64,000 nt of DNA from Ruminococcus sp. (GTDB lineage: Bacteria; Bacillota; Clostridia; Oscillospirales; Ruminococcaceae). The stretch lies in contig JAJBTZ010000090.1 of NCBI GenBank assembly GCA_020860605.1, forward strand, positions 372,001 through 436,000, written 5' to 3'. The notes below the pieces were generated by a model that searched no databases, was not told where the DNA came from, and was given only the letters and a program-made list of their open reading frames with translations. The translations under genes and the position numbers were made by a program. This document shows, piece by piece, positions 16,366 to 26,656 of the stretch (within the stretch, counting starts at the first letter, position 1; the number at the start of each line of letters is the position of its first letter).

Positions 16366-18135
16366 TTACTCGTCCTTATTTCCAAGTCTCTTCTTAGTAA
16401 TCAACAGCACAACCGCGCCAACTACCAATATGCCACCGACGACGTAGAAGATAGTGGTACCAATGCCACCGGTTTCAGGCATCTCAGAACCAGAGTTATT
16501 CTGAATAGGAACAGCGGTCTGAGCAACTGAAATTCCAGAAATCGTTGTAGTATTAGGATCTTCTCCGTTAACAGAAACGTAACCCTGGGTAGTAGTCTGA
16601 TTATCAGAACCTGCTATAACGAATGAAACATTCGATGCCAACTTGTTATATCCAGCAGGAGCTGCAGTTTCGTGGATTTGGTAAGTAGTTTCAGCATCTA
16701 AGCCAGAGATGTTGAGAATACCAGTGCTATCTGTTATCAAGGTGTAGTAAGTAGGATCACTATTTGCTTCAAGGTTATCATCACCACTGTATGCAACCCA
16801 TTCATCAAATCTATAAACACCATTTTCCAAGATGAACTTAGCATAGTTATTGCCAGTCGAATCCAAGATAATGAAGCTTGCACCAGAAAGTACTTCAGGA
16901 GAGCCTGATAATGTACCGGTGTACTTGTAGACATTCAGAGAGTATACGTAGGTATTGGTTGTAGACATTAGAGACCAAGAATTATTACCATAAGATACGC
17001 GGGTATCGTTGTCGTTGCTGCCTGTCTGATTCTCTACATCATAGATTACAGCATTCTCATTAACAGTTGCTGAGTATTTGACAACGATAAAAGCAGTTCT
17101 AGTAAGACCAGTTACGTCCGAATAGTCAAACGTCATACTGAAGTCGCCAAGGAGGTAGTATGTTTCAGTAGGGTCATATGTACCAGTGGTGACTTGAGTA
17201 TATTGAGGAGTGTTACCAGCATCGTAAGTATACAATGTACCATCAGTAGTAAATGTGGTAGCATCTACATCAACTACAAAGTAAACATCAGCGGTATTTA
17301 CAGCGTATGTGCCGGTACCAGTGCCTAAAGTTAATGCTGTTCCAGTGGTATCACTATCACTTAAGTACAATGTAACTGAATCAATCTGGCTATAATCCAA
17401 TCCTGCATCCATCGAGTCGTAAAGAACGAGGTTGCTTACGCCATAGATATTGTCGATTACAGTCTGGAAGTAAACAGTATCACCAATCTCAGCATCAGAA
17501 TCGGTGTCATCAGTGGTGCTTGTATAAGTCGAATCATCGTAGACAGTCTTTTCAGTCGTCGGCTCTAAGTTCTTGTCGTAGATTTCAATATTTGTAGTGT
17601 CGAGCATTACTATGGTACCAACGGTTGTAGAAATGTAGTAATAACCAGCATCGAGGTCTGTCATCTCAGCTACACCATTAGCATCTGCAACATCGGAAGC
17701 AGTCGCTGATATTCCTGGTGCTGTCGTAATTGCAGTCTCAACAATTGAAGTCAAAAGGTCAAGGAAAGCTTGTTTATATTCAGCATCAGAATTGTAACCA
17801 GGAGTTGCATAGTCCACATAATCTTTAAACTGAACAGTATAAACAGTGGGATCCGTAGTAGCAGTTAAAGTGATGAAGTTTGCGAGAGCACCTGAACCAC
17901 TATCATATGCCGAGTTAATGGCGCTCCAGAAATCACCTTCAGTGCTTATGCTGTACGAATAATGACCGTTACCATCATCAGTTGCATCAAAAATCTTCCA
18001 AGCACTATACGTTTCGCCTTCTACAGCGCTAGTAATGGTAATCGAGGCTGTTCCTACCGCCTGCACCACTACCGCCAAGCTCATCATCATCGTCACCGCG
18101 AGTAAAATCGCGAGAAGTTTGTTTAATCTTTTCAT
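16366..18135 (-). CDS. Fimbrial major-subunit-like pilin with MPETG sorting signal
   Basis: 589 residues. Signal peptide (LLAILLAVTMMMSLAVVVQA) cleaves near residue 27. Domains fit isopeptide-forming fimbrial proteins: an N-terminal domain to about 190, a middle SpaA/isopeptide domain (about 190-400) and a C-terminal Cna_B domain. A textbook E-box YQIHETAAPAGYNKL carries the Glu that catalyses the intramolecular Lys-Asn bond. The tail has MPETGGIG, a hydrophobic helix and KKRLGNKDE. Start ATG follows AAGGAG. It is the probable backbone of a pilus built by the adjacent sortase. The usual YPKN-type pilin Lys motif is not obvious; DKNLEPTTEK is a possible stand-in. Foldback repeats bracket the gene. 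Confidence 0.9.
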   Translation of the reverse strand: MKRLNKLLAILLAVTMMMSLAVVVQAVGTASITITSAVEGETYSAWKIFDATDDGNGHYSYSISTEGDFWSAINSAYDSGSGALANFITLTATTDPTVYTVQFKDYVDYATPGYNSDAEYKQAFLDLLTSIVETAITTAPGISATASDVADANGVAEMTDLDAGYYYISTTVGTIVMLDTTNIEIYDKNLEPTTEKTVYDDSTYTSTTDDTDSDAEIGDTVYFQTVIDNIYGVSNLVLYDSMDAGLDYSQIDSVTLYLSDSDTTGTALTLGTGTGTYAVNTADVYFVVDVDATTFTTDGTLYTYDAGNTPQYTQVTTGTYDPTETYYLLGDFSMTFDYSDVTGLTRTAFIVVKYSATVNENAVIYDVENQTGSNDNDTRVSYGNNSWSLMSTTNTYVYSLNVYKYTGTLSGSPEVLSGASFIILDSTGNNYAKFILENGVYRFDEWVAYSGDDNLEANSDPTYYTLITDSTGILNISGLDAETTYQIHETAAPAGYNKLASNVSFVIAGSDNQTTTQGYVSVNGEDPNTTTISGISVAQTAVPIQNNSGSEMPETGGIGTTIFYVVGGILVVGAVVLLITKKRLGNKDE

Positions 18136-18170
18136 TATTAGAACTCCTTCTAATTATTTATTTGCAGATT

Positions 18171-18357
18171 AGCCCCTGCTGGGCTCCGGCTCTGCTGGGC
18201 CGGATTGCTTCGCACCCTCTCAGTCTGCCCTTCGGGCAGCCAGCTCCCCCGGAGGGGGAGCCAAGAATTGCATCTTGCACAACTCTTGAGTCTATGCGAA
18301 TTTTCTTGTCTCCCCCTTCGGGGGAGATGTCGGCGAAGCCGACAGAGAGGGTTCGCA
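18171..18357. repeat. Foldback (REP/MITE-like) repeat between adhesin and pilin
   Basis: Contains CTGCCC-TTC-GGGCAG, GCTCCCCC-GGA-GGGGGAGC, TCTCCCCC-TTC-GGGGGAGA and GTCGGC-GAA-GCCGAC, enclosed by ACCCTCTC and GAGAGGGT. The internal order parallels the element at 16231, and the segment AGTCTGCCCTTCGGGCAGCC is shared with the element near 59265. Confidence 0.8.
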
Positions 18358-18360
18358 GGT

Positions 18361-21300
18361 TTACCCTGCTTCATCAGGTCCTGCCCTCGTGTCCCCCTTT
18401 CTTATCGTTCTCGGAATTACGAACTTTCGGAATCTCACATCACGAGGCCTTTGATCACGCCGACACCCGTGGGGTACTTTTTCAACCCTCGGCTCTCGGA
18501 CGAGAATATTACGGATGTGAGAAATGTTTCTATAAGCTCCCGCCCCGAAGAGCGCGAGCAAAATCAGCATTACGCCGAATTCGTACAATTTCTGGTAGTC
18601 GACCACGACGCCTGTTGACGGCAGGACATAGGTCGTGGCGACGTTGGTGATGACAATCTCGCCACCGCCGTTCTCGCCTTCCCTCTGGGAGTAGGTCGTC
18701 GTGTAGGCGACCGACCCTCCGACATAGGAGGTTTCGACGAAGTAGTAGTAGATGTCATAGGTTTTGCCACTGATGGTCATCGTCAGAGGAAGATTCGCAA
18801 CCGCAACAGTCCAGTCGTTTGATTGGTCAAGCGTGAAGACATACCCGCTCGTATGGGTGCTGTCAGTATACGGCGCGCCGTACTCATAGCCGACAAGGCT
18901 CGAAAGCGTGTAGGTGTCGGAAGCTGTGTTGATGGTGCCCGAGACGACCTTGAGGTCAGTAACCGTCGCCGAGAACGGGTCAGAGCCACTCACAGCCATG
19001 ATAAGGGCGTTGTAGTCCGCGAAGACGGCTGCTGCGGTGGTGTAGTTTTCACTGAATGACCTCAGGGCTGCGAGTATAGCCTCTGTTGAATAGGTCAGAG
19101 TGTAACTGCCGTCAGCGTTCAGAACAGGGTCCTTCGTCGGTGTCACTGTTGCAATTGCAGCATAGCCCTCAGTACCAGCAGACTTGTCGCCCTGAATTAT
19201 CAGCTGAAGCTTACTGAGGAGAGTGGCATCATCAACATTCGAAACTGTAATCTGAACCTCAGAAGCAAGATCCGCAAAGATAGCGTTCAGGAAGCCGTAG
19301 CCGGTGAAGAGATTGTTTTTGCCCTCAGTGTCATCGACACTGGAGTAACTGTAAGTCGGCTCAGTAGCACCGCTAGAGATCAAGTTCCAAGCACTCTCAC
19401 CATAAGTACCGCCGTTGTTGATAGTAACCGTACTCGGGAAGTCAGGGTCGTACAACGTCACAGAGTAATTCGTACTCACAACTGTGCCAGAAACGGATTC
19501 GGTGAGGGAATATGGAAGCAAAACTTTGACCGACTTAATGGTCAGATCACCGTCTGTTTCCCCCTGCACTACAACAAGATTATAGTTGTCTAAATTATAG
19601 TCAGACACGCTGTACCCGAGAATATCTGTCACAGGAATTGCAACGTACGAGCCACCAACACTAATCAGAGATTTAATTGGATACAAGTCTGATTCGTAGC
19701 CATTGGTAGTATACTGTACACCAACGTTTACCCAACTCGGAATTGCATTACATTCATACTCGATATAGATAACAGCTTCGCTATTCCTAAGAGCAGCCTG
19801 AACTTTTTCATTCCCGCCAAAATATGTCATCCAGGTGTCAATAGTTTTTTCTGTTTCATCTGAGTCTACAACATAGTAGGTTTGCGCCGTAGTTTCATTT
19901 GAAGCTGGAACAAGAACAGACATAGAACTAATTGTACCGGCAAAACTAGAGTTATAGGTATAGACGTATGTCTGACCGTACTCGCTCCAATCAGCATTTG
20001 ATATGCTATTGGAGTTGCCGTCAGTCATATCAGCAACTGGCACATAAACCGTACCTGATCCAGCAGAAACCGTTACAGATTTATAGTAACTTACTTCATC
20101 ACCATTATTACCTGGGGTTGGATCAAACTGAATACCTACTAAAATATCGCCACTAGTACTGCAAGTATAATCTACAGCAACTACAGCACCACTTTGAGCT
20201 TCATAGCTAGCTGCACCAGAACCAGCTACCCATACCCAAGAATTGGAATAACTATCTATAGTACCCGAAATAGAATTTGTATACACCTCACTTGCAGATG
20301 CAACAACTTCGAAGCTAACCATCGGTGCACTTTCAGTCTGACCGTTATTGAAGTTCAGGCAAATAGAACTAATCGCTGCTTTTGCAGCATCTTCAGTTGT
20401 ATATCCTGCACTTTCAAAGGCGGAAATTATATCGCTGGCACTGAATCTAACGGTTGTAGTATTACCAGTTGTCGTCGAAGAAGAGAGTGGAACGGTAAAA
20501 GATTTAGACCAGCTATCGTACTGGACAACCAGCTGCATTTTCGAAGGATCACTTGCACTTGTCATAACAACTTCAACGTAAGCATCACTATAATCGTCAT
20601 TATACACTGCCGACAAGAAGTTCGATGTATTTAAATAGATAGTGTACCAATAGTAATAGTTGTACTCACCAGTACCATTTCCTTGATTATCAGTTTTTTC
20701 AACACCGTTTAAAATGGTATAACTCGATGCATTAGCCAACGAATAGAGCGCAACAGTAGTATTCGCCGTCGTCCCCGTTGTCGTCGTCAACGTTATCAGC
20801 TCGGTGGCGGAGGTGGCGGAGGAGAGGTCTAGGATGTTGCCATTTTCGTCCATGAGGTAGTAGTAGAGCTGGACGGTGGCGGTGTAGTTGGAGTCATCTT
20901 CGACGTTGCCGTTTTCGTCAATCCAGACCTTCGTGACCTCAATGGTCGTAGAGGTCTCGGTGTTGGTGGCGGTGACGGTGGTGCTCTCGTGGGAGATGTC
21001 GTAGACGACAGAGTATTTCGCGCTGGAGGGGTCTCCCCAACCAGAAGGCGTATTCGGCGCGTAGGTGTAGTTATCATCCGAAGACCACCAGAAGTAGAAC
21101 TCGGTGACGTCCTCCCAGGCGATGTTGTAGCCATCCGCCGTGGTGACCTCAATGAGCTTGTAAGCCCTGTTGAAGCTGTAGAGCTCCTCGTCATAGGTGA
21201 TGGAAATCTGGCCGTTCTTGTCGGTGGTGTAGGTACCGATTTTCACCCAGATGTCCTTCCCTTCCGAGTCGGTTTCCTTGTAGACATACAGCGCGAAGGT

Positions 21301-24300
21301 CGCACCAGGGATGGTGGTGCTGTTGTCGGACGAGCTGACCTTGTTCAAGGTGAAGGTGGTTATCGGAGCGTTTTCGACGTAGACGCTGCGGGTTTGGAGA
21401 TTTAAGTCGTAAGCAGTATTGCTATAATCCCATCCTGAAGGATAATTAGAGAAAGAGTAATTAGTGCCCTCTGACCAATAGAAGTATATCTTATTCGCTT
21501 CAGTAAGGGCATAACCAGTACCAGCCTCGACCTCGACAACATAGTACATGGTATAAGGCTCATACCAGCTGTAGGTACCAAGAACTGCGCCACTACCATT
21601 GACATAATTCTTCGTAATGGTAAGAATACCATCTGAGTCTGTAGTGAGATAGTTATCCGAGTCCATGGGGTTATCGTAACCGAGTTCAGTAATTTGTGTT
21701 TTTGTCGTGCTTGAGGTAGGATAATAATAATCATAATCATCCTTAGTCACCTGAACCCAGGAATACGTAGAAGTATCATACTTGTAAAGAGCAAACTTAG
21801 TGTCGGGGATGGTTGTGGTATAGTTGTTTTCATCAACTTTTCTGAGGGTGATACCGCCATCAGACGTCAAACCGCCTGAAACTTTAGGATCCTCGTATAC
21901 TTCTTGATTTGTATATGTATCTGATCCTTCCGTTGTAGTTTCACCATCCAGAGTCGCAGTATTTGTAATAGACAATTTCTCATTAGCACCAGACATAGTA
22001 GCAACCTGATACGAATACTCTACCAGAATTGCCTTCTTGTCAGGAATCGAAGCTGTTATAGTATGAGCAATATTGCCTCCACCAGTATCAACTTCGGAAT
22101 ACGTCCATGCAATGCTGATTTTAACCATCTTATAGTAGGTAATGCTACCATCGGATTCAGTGTATTTGTAAATATCACTTGCATCCAGGTTAGTAACAAT
22201 ATAAGTATCGCCGTCGTCATCGGTGTATGTGTACGACGTACCATCAGTATCAATCTTATACAACTGATAGAACTCGACGGAAGAATAGTCAAGAGATATG
22301 ATTGTTCCATAATCGTTGTTGGCAAATGTTTTGGCCACATCTGTAAAGGTCAATGCATTACCACTGTTAAGCTCTTCTGCATCGATATTCAGAACGACTT
22401 CGTAATTAATTTCTCCACTTGTGCCCTCGTATTCTCCTGACTTTGAAACAGTATCATGCTCGGTGCTTCCGCCTCCGCCTGTTTCTACAACCGTGTAAGT
22501 AGGCGTCTGAGTCTGTTCGTCATCTGCGGAGTTATTTGTTCCCCACGTGACAATAACTTTGTTAGTATACGGGCTAAGATAATAAGTTGCTGCTGCTGTA
22601 TTCTTACTAAAATTATCAATCGTAACGGTATACGTGATGATGATATAACCACCATTACTGACAATCCATGAGTAGACTTCAGGAGTAATCGTCAATACAA
22701 CGTCCTGACCACTGACAATACCAGTGATTGCACCATTTGTGTTGTAAATCAAGTTTCCACTTATAGTTCCATTACTAATAGTCAAATCCGCATAGTCGCT
22801 GTTATCCTTGAATGAAACCTTAATTGACTCAAGAGTTACGCCTGATGGCAAGGTATCGGTTACGGTGTAAGTGTCATCGCTACCGGCTTCGATATAGAGG
22901 TAAACCTTCCAAGTAAGAGTGCCGTCATCGTCTATTTCGACGATTGTGTCATCCTTCTTATCACTGCCATCAGTCTTATAAACCCTCTCGTATTCGGTAT
23001 AGGAAGCGTTAGTCTTCAGATTATTGATTACAACAGAATTGTAGTAGGTATGACTGGTAGAGCCACTATAGTAAACATCAGATATATTAGATGTAGTAGA
23101 ATAAGAAAGATTGATTGTTCCATCGTAGCTGACATCATTTGTAAAGGTGATCTTGTATGCGACGAAATAATGGCCTTCATAATTCGACGAATTTGTAGTC
23201 AGATCGCTATACGATACCCAATCTTTAATTGTCCAATCATACGCTGAAAGCGAATAATCAGTGCTGTCGATTGTTTCTACATTACCACTACTATCAGTAA
23301 TGGTTATACCACTTGCATACCTTCCGAAGAAATCAGTAATTTGGGCATAATTGAACCATTGGTCAGGAGTCGACCATTGATACATACTGGCATCCCCACC
23401 ATATGTGCCGAGATAGTCTTCAATTTCAGTACCTGAGGTTATACCACCAGATGGAACGGTTATCGTGGTCTGCCATGTCAAAGTACGATAAGCGGTTGAT
23501 GTAGAATTATCAGCAGCGACATCGCCAGCAGTAACACTCTTTGCAACAGAACCACTTGCCGGAACCCAAACGCCCTTTTCCGCTTCGCCAACAGTAGTAC
23601 CACTGCCATTATCAATCACAACTTCGTTGGTAACAGTCTGAGCCGATTCGCCAAGAGCTGCACCTGAAGAAGTCGTATATGTAATAATGTAGGTATTATA
23701 ATTTCCACTGCCAGTATCATTGAAGGTAATACTTGCTATTGTATTATCACTATTATAGTTGATTGTATAGCCATCAGCCACTGTGCCATTGGAATAAGTT
23801 ATAGTTACAGCGTTATTCAAAGCCTCAGCGAGATACTTATCTGTCAGAACATACCCAGCGATATTGGAGCCACTGCTATTGAGAGTAATAGTCCAGGTGA
23901 TGGTCTCTGTTGACGAATTATAACTACCATTTTTGGTCGCAATATGGCCTGTTGCAGTTACAGAAACGGAGTCAGCATCAGTAAGGTCTCCACCACTTGT
24001 CTCTGTCTTGGCTGTTGCTGAGTTTATTATTGATGAGTTATACTCAGCGCTCTCATTATTAAAGTAAACGGTATACTTTATAACGTATGCATCACCAATA
24101 ACATACTCGTTAGTATTATTGCTATCTTCACCGTTAAGCTTATTGAGGGTAATTGTGAGAGAATTATCGGAACCAATTTCAACAGTATAGTCAGTGTTCT
24201 CAGTCTGCTGTGTAGGATTGCCAACGCCATTCCAGCTGTAATATTCGGAATAGTAAGTAACGCTATCAACTGTCACATTGCTTACAGTCACATCCGTATT

Positions 24301-26613
24301 TGCATAAGTGGAGTTGTTGATGATATTCATAAGGTCACTGAGAACAATTTTATCCTCTGTACCGTTTTCAGAATAGATCGTTACAGTATAAGTAATGCTG
24401 TGATCTTTGGCATTGTAACTAGACGCAGTCTTCGACAAAGTCAAATCTGCATACCAGTTTTCGTTGCCACCAGTATCAATTTCGCTTCCTCCGACCTCTA
24501 TCGTAGCAGTACCAGTACCAAAGGTTACAGTGTTATCCTCCTTATCGACTATAACGTCTTCAAGCGAAACATCAACATAGAAATTAATATATCCATCAAC
24601 AGTTGCATCAATAGATAAACCAGAAACATAATCATCATCAAATACTATCTCGATATAGTAACTGTCCGAAGCAGAATCATAACGATAATAGAAAGTAAAT
24701 GCTTTGTTGCCACTTGTATCATATCCAGTGTATGAATAATCTAAAGTTATATATTTTTCAACCTCATACGCTGAAGGAAGATAAAGATAGAAAGTATTGT
24801 TTTTAACACCCGTAATTTCAGCATATGTTAAACCCGTAAAGTCAACATTAAAGTTGATTGTGAAAGTTTCATCATCATATGTGATTTTATCATAATTCCA
24901 CTCAACGCTAGCCGCATCCTCCAGATTACTCGAGTAAGAAGTTGCAGTAAGCGAGCCCGTTCCCTGCTCTTCTTCCAACGTCATCACCCCATACGGATCA
25001 TACCTAACCGTCTCGACGAAGTAGTAATAGACTTCGTCTGTCAAGGTGTTTACATTGTCATACTCTTCCGTGGTGAGGGTGAGGGTGCCGGCTTCTTCTT
25101 CGGCGTAGATTTGCTCCCAGATGGTCATCAGGCTGTCCCAGATGGTGGCAGCGGTCGAAGTGTCGGCGGAGGTCAGGGACATGGCGAGGGTGTAAAGCTC
25201 GGTCACTTGCGTGACGTAGTCGGTGGAGGTCGAGGTGAGGAGGGTGGTTCCCTCTTCGGTACCGATCTCTTCTTCAGAGGCGGTGATTTCGGTAGAAGGC
25301 TCATCACTGGTTTCGACAGGCTCTTCGATGACGGAGGAGTCTTCTTCTGTAAGCTCTTCGGTGAGTTCAGAATCAGCTTCGGATGACCCTTCTTCGACGG
25401 TAACTTCTTCATTAAGGTCGGTTTCTTCTTCGACTACTTCTTCGATTTCTTCGGAGGCAGTCTCCTCTTCGGAAACGGTTTCAGGAGAGATGTTGGCGTA
25501 GCCCAATATTGTTGGGGTAATTTCGGCGGCGTTTGCAGATAATGAGGTGAGCTCATTCGTGGTTGCAGTACTGTATGTAACGAGAGAGACAGTGTCGGTC
25601 GTGGTGCCTTCAGAATCGGTGATGGCATAGTTGCCCTGGATAACGGTGATGGTGGAAGCGGTTTCGTCTACTGAAATGACTATTGCGGAGATGTCTGCCT
25701 TGCCGTCTGAATCGGTGTCGATGAAGACGACATCGCCCTGTAAAGGCGAATAGCTTTCCACTGTCTGATAGTAGCCCAGATTTGTAAGTTCTATCGACCA
25801 GGCATAAGCACCGGCGTTGTAGGTGAATTCGTCTGCAATCCCGGCATAGTCAAGGCAGAATGCGACAAACATCGATTCCCAATCGGCATAGGAGCTGCCG
25901 TACCAGGCACCGTAGCGGGTGTAGCCATTGTGGGTTGTGCCGTCCTCGGCTAAAGTATAGTTGGCTGTGGATTCAGTATATCCCAGCTGAGAGTAAGCGA
26001 TATTGACGACATCGGTCCTGAGGTCATCGGTGAGAGCAGGAAGAGTTGCCTCCCAGACGGTTGCGTCTTCAACATCAGCGTTGAGGTCGACCAGGCACTC
26101 GACGGTGTGAGTGTGCTCCTCCATGCCACAAATCAAGGTCTTTTCATAACATTCATCAGTGTGAGTATGACCTTCATATTCTTCAAGTTCACAAATCAGG
26201 ACAAGCTGCGTTTCATAGCACTCATAAGTATGGACGTGACCTTCAGATTCTTCGATGGTGCAGGTCAAATTCCCCTCTTCATCGTAGCAGGAATCATCGT
26301 GAGTGTGGCCTTCGAATTCCTCAAGAGTGCAGACAAGGACCCGCTGCTCTTCATAGCACTCGTCAGTATGAGTGTGACCCTCAGATTCTTCAAGGCCACA
26401 AATAAGAGTCAATTCATAGCATTCATCAGTGTGGATGTGCTCCTCATAACCGCAGTAGGTCTCATTGGTCATGGTAATGCCGGTGTAACGAAGCTGCCAG
26501 TAAACAACGAGAGTTACCATTATAGCTAAAACAAGCAAAACAGACCCAAGCACTAACCGCTGATGGCGATCGTGCCTGAATCTGTCTATGTAAGACTTAA
26601 TGCTAGTTCCCAT
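18361..26613 (-). CDS. Giant LPSTG-anchored Cna_B adhesin (2750 residues)
   Basis: Start is the ATG of MGTSIKS, with GGAAGGTG upstream. A basic stretch and a membrane helix (about 20-42) form the signal anchor. Six Cys/His repeats (C..H-x-H-x3-C) follow to about residue 175, then a CHAP/NlpC-like domain (about 185-330) whose nucleophile position reads DWESMF where active enzymes have WCAMF. A very acidic linker (about 350-430) leads to a long series of isopeptide/Cna_B and DUF11-like beta domains (about 500-2650), for example GITLRKVDEN, FTLNKVSSSDN and TIEVTKVWIDENG. LPSTG sits about 95 residues from the end, followed by a helix and an unusually long basic tail. It presumably acts as pilus tip or adhesion stalk. 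It is coupled with lepB upstream (43-base gap). Confidence 0.9.
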   Translation of the reverse strand: MGTSIKSYIDRFRHDRHQRLVLGSVLLVLAIMVTLVVYWQLRYTGITMTNETYCGYEEHIHTDECYELTLICGLEESEGHTHTDECYEEQRVLVCTLEEFEGHTHDDSCYDEEGNLTCTIEESEGHVHTYECYETQLVLICELEEYEGHTHTDECYEKTLICGMEEHTHTVECLVDLNADVEDATVWEATLPALTDDLRTDVVNIAYSQLGYTESTANYTLAEDGTTHNGYTRYGAWYGSSYADWESMFVAFCLDYAGIADEFTYNAGAYAWSIELTNLGYYQTVESYSPLQGDVVFIDTDSDGKADISAIVISVDETASTITVIQGNYAITDSEGTTTDTVSLVTYSTATTNELTSLSANAAEITPTILGYANISPETVSEEETASEEIEEVVEEETDLNEEVTVEEGSSEADSELTEELTEEDSSVIEEPVETSDEPSTEITASEEEIGTEEGTTLLTSTSTDYVTQVTELYTLAMSLTSADTSTAATIWDSLMTIWEQIYAEEEAGTLTLTTEEYDNVNTLTDEVYYYFVETVRYDPYGVMTLEEEQGTGSLTATSYSSNLEDAASVEWNYDKITYDDETFTINFNVDFTGLTYAEITGVKNNTFYLYLPSAYEVEKYITLDYSYTGYDTSGNKAFTFYYRYDSASDSYYIEIVFDDDYVSGLSIDATVDGYINFYVDVSLEDVIVDKEDNTVTFGTGTATIEVGGSEIDTGGNENWYADLTLSKTASSYNAKDHSITYTVTIYSENGTEDKIVLSDLMNIINNSTYANTDVTVSNVTVDSVTYYSEYYSWNGVGNPTQQTENTDYTVEIGSDNSLTITLNKLNGEDSNNTNEYVIGDAYVIKYTVYFNNESAEYNSSIINSATAKTETSGGDLTDADSVSVTATGHIATKNGSYNSSTETITWTITLNSSGSNIAGYVLTDKYLAEALNNAVTITYSNGTVADGYTINYNSDNTIASITFNDTGSGNYNTYIITYTTSSGAALGESAQTVTNEVVIDNGSGTTVGEAEKGVWVPASGSVAKSVTAGDVAADNSTSTAYRTLTWQTTITVPSGGITSGTEIEDYLGTYGGDASMYQWSTPDQWFNYAQITDFFGRYASGITITDSSGNVETIDSTDYSLSAYDWTIKDWVSYSDLTTNSSNYEGHYFVAYKITFTNDVSYDGTINLSYSTTSNISDVYYSGSTSHTYYNSVVINNLKTNASYTEYERVYKTDGSDKKDDTIVEIDDDGTLTWKVYLYIEAGSDDTYTVTDTLPSGVTLESIKVSFKDNSDYADLTISNGTISGNLIYNTNGAITGIVSGQDVVLTITPEVYSWIVSNGGYIIITYTVTIDNFSKNTAAATYYLSPYTNKVIVTWGTNNSADDEQTQTPTYTVVETGGGGSTEHDTVSKSGEYEGTSGEINYEVVLNIDAEELNSGNALTFTDVAKTFANNDYGTIISLDYSSVEFYQLYKIDTDGTSYTYTDDDGDTYIVTNLDASDIYKYTESDGSITYYKMVKISIAWTYSEVDTGGGNIAHTITASIPDKKAILVEYSYQVATMSGANEKLSITNTATLDGETTTEGSDTYTNQEVYEDPKVSGGLTSDGGITLRKVDENNYTTTIPDTKFALYKYDTSTYSWVQVTKDDYDYYYPTSSTTKTQITELGYDNPMDSDNYLTTDSDGILTITKNYVNGSGAVLGTYSWYEPYTMYYVVEVEAGTGYALTEANKIYFYWSEGTNYSFSNYPSGWDYSNTAYDLNLQTRSVYVENAPITTFTLNKVSSSDNSTTIPGATFALYVYKETDSEGKDIWVKIGTYTTDKNGQISITYDEELYSFNRAYKLIEVTTADGYNIAWEDVTEFYFWWSSDDNYTYAPNTPSGWGDPSSAKYSVVYDISHESTTVTATNTETSTTIEVTKVWIDENGNVEDDSNYTATVQLYYYLMDENGNILDLSSATSATELITLTTTTGTTANTTVALYSLANASSYTILNGVEKTDNQGNGTGEYNYYYWYTIYLNTSNFLSAVYNDDYSDAYVEVVMTSASDPSKMQLVVQYDSWSKSFTVPLSSSTTTGNTTTVRFSASDIISAFESAGYTTEDAAKAAISSICLNFNNGQTESAPMVSFEVVASASEVYTNSISGTIDSYSNSWVWVAGSGAASYEAQSGAVVAVDYTCSTSGDILVGIQFDPTPGNNGDEVSYYKSVTVSAGSGTVYVPVADMTDGNSNSISNADWSEYGQTYVYTYNSSFAGTISSMSVLVPASNETTAQTYYVVDSDETEKTIDTWMTYFGGNEKVQAALRNSEAVIYIEYECNAIPSWVNVGVQYTTNGYESDLYPIKSLISVGGSYVAIPVTDILGYSVSDYNLDNYNLVVVQGETDGDLTIKSVKVLLPYSLTESVSGTVVSTNYSVTLYDPDFPSTVTINNGGTYGESAWNLISSGATEPTYSYSSVDDTEGKNNLFTGYGFLNAIFADLASEVQITVSNVDDATLLSKLQLIIQGDKSAGTEGYAAIATVTPTKDPVLNADGSYTLTYSTEAILAALRSFSENYTTAAAVFADYNALIMAVSGSDPFSATVTDLKVVSGTINTASDTYTLSSLVGYEYGAPYTDSTHTSGYVFTLDQSNDWTVAVANLPLTMTISGKTYDIYYYFVETSYVGGSVAYTTTYSQREGENGGGEIVITNVATTYVLPSTGVVVDYQKLYEFGVMLILLALFGAGAYRNISHIRNILVREPRVEKVPHGCRRDQRPRDVRFRKFVIPRTIRKGDTRAGPDEAG
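26090..26455 (-). repeat. Six Cys-His repeats in the adhesin N-terminus
   Basis: Six in-frame units of about 18-23 residues share Cys, then 5-9 residues, then HxHxxxC(Y), with acidic spacers such as LEESEG. Spacing of one Cys, two His and one Cys per unit suggests metal binding. At least two units survive in the broken locus B copy. Confidence 0.85.
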
Positions 26614-26656
26614 GTTTCTCACACCTTCCACGGTTGAGATTCCCAATATAAAAAGT

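Noticed and set aside
16231-18357. Insertion sequence ends
   Set aside because: No transposase frame and no target-site duplication visible; the elements are short hairpin chains instead.
20194-20634. Plus-strand ORF of 146 aa opposite the adhesin
   Set aside because: Low-complexity antisense translation of Ser/Thr-rich beta repeats; no ribosome site.
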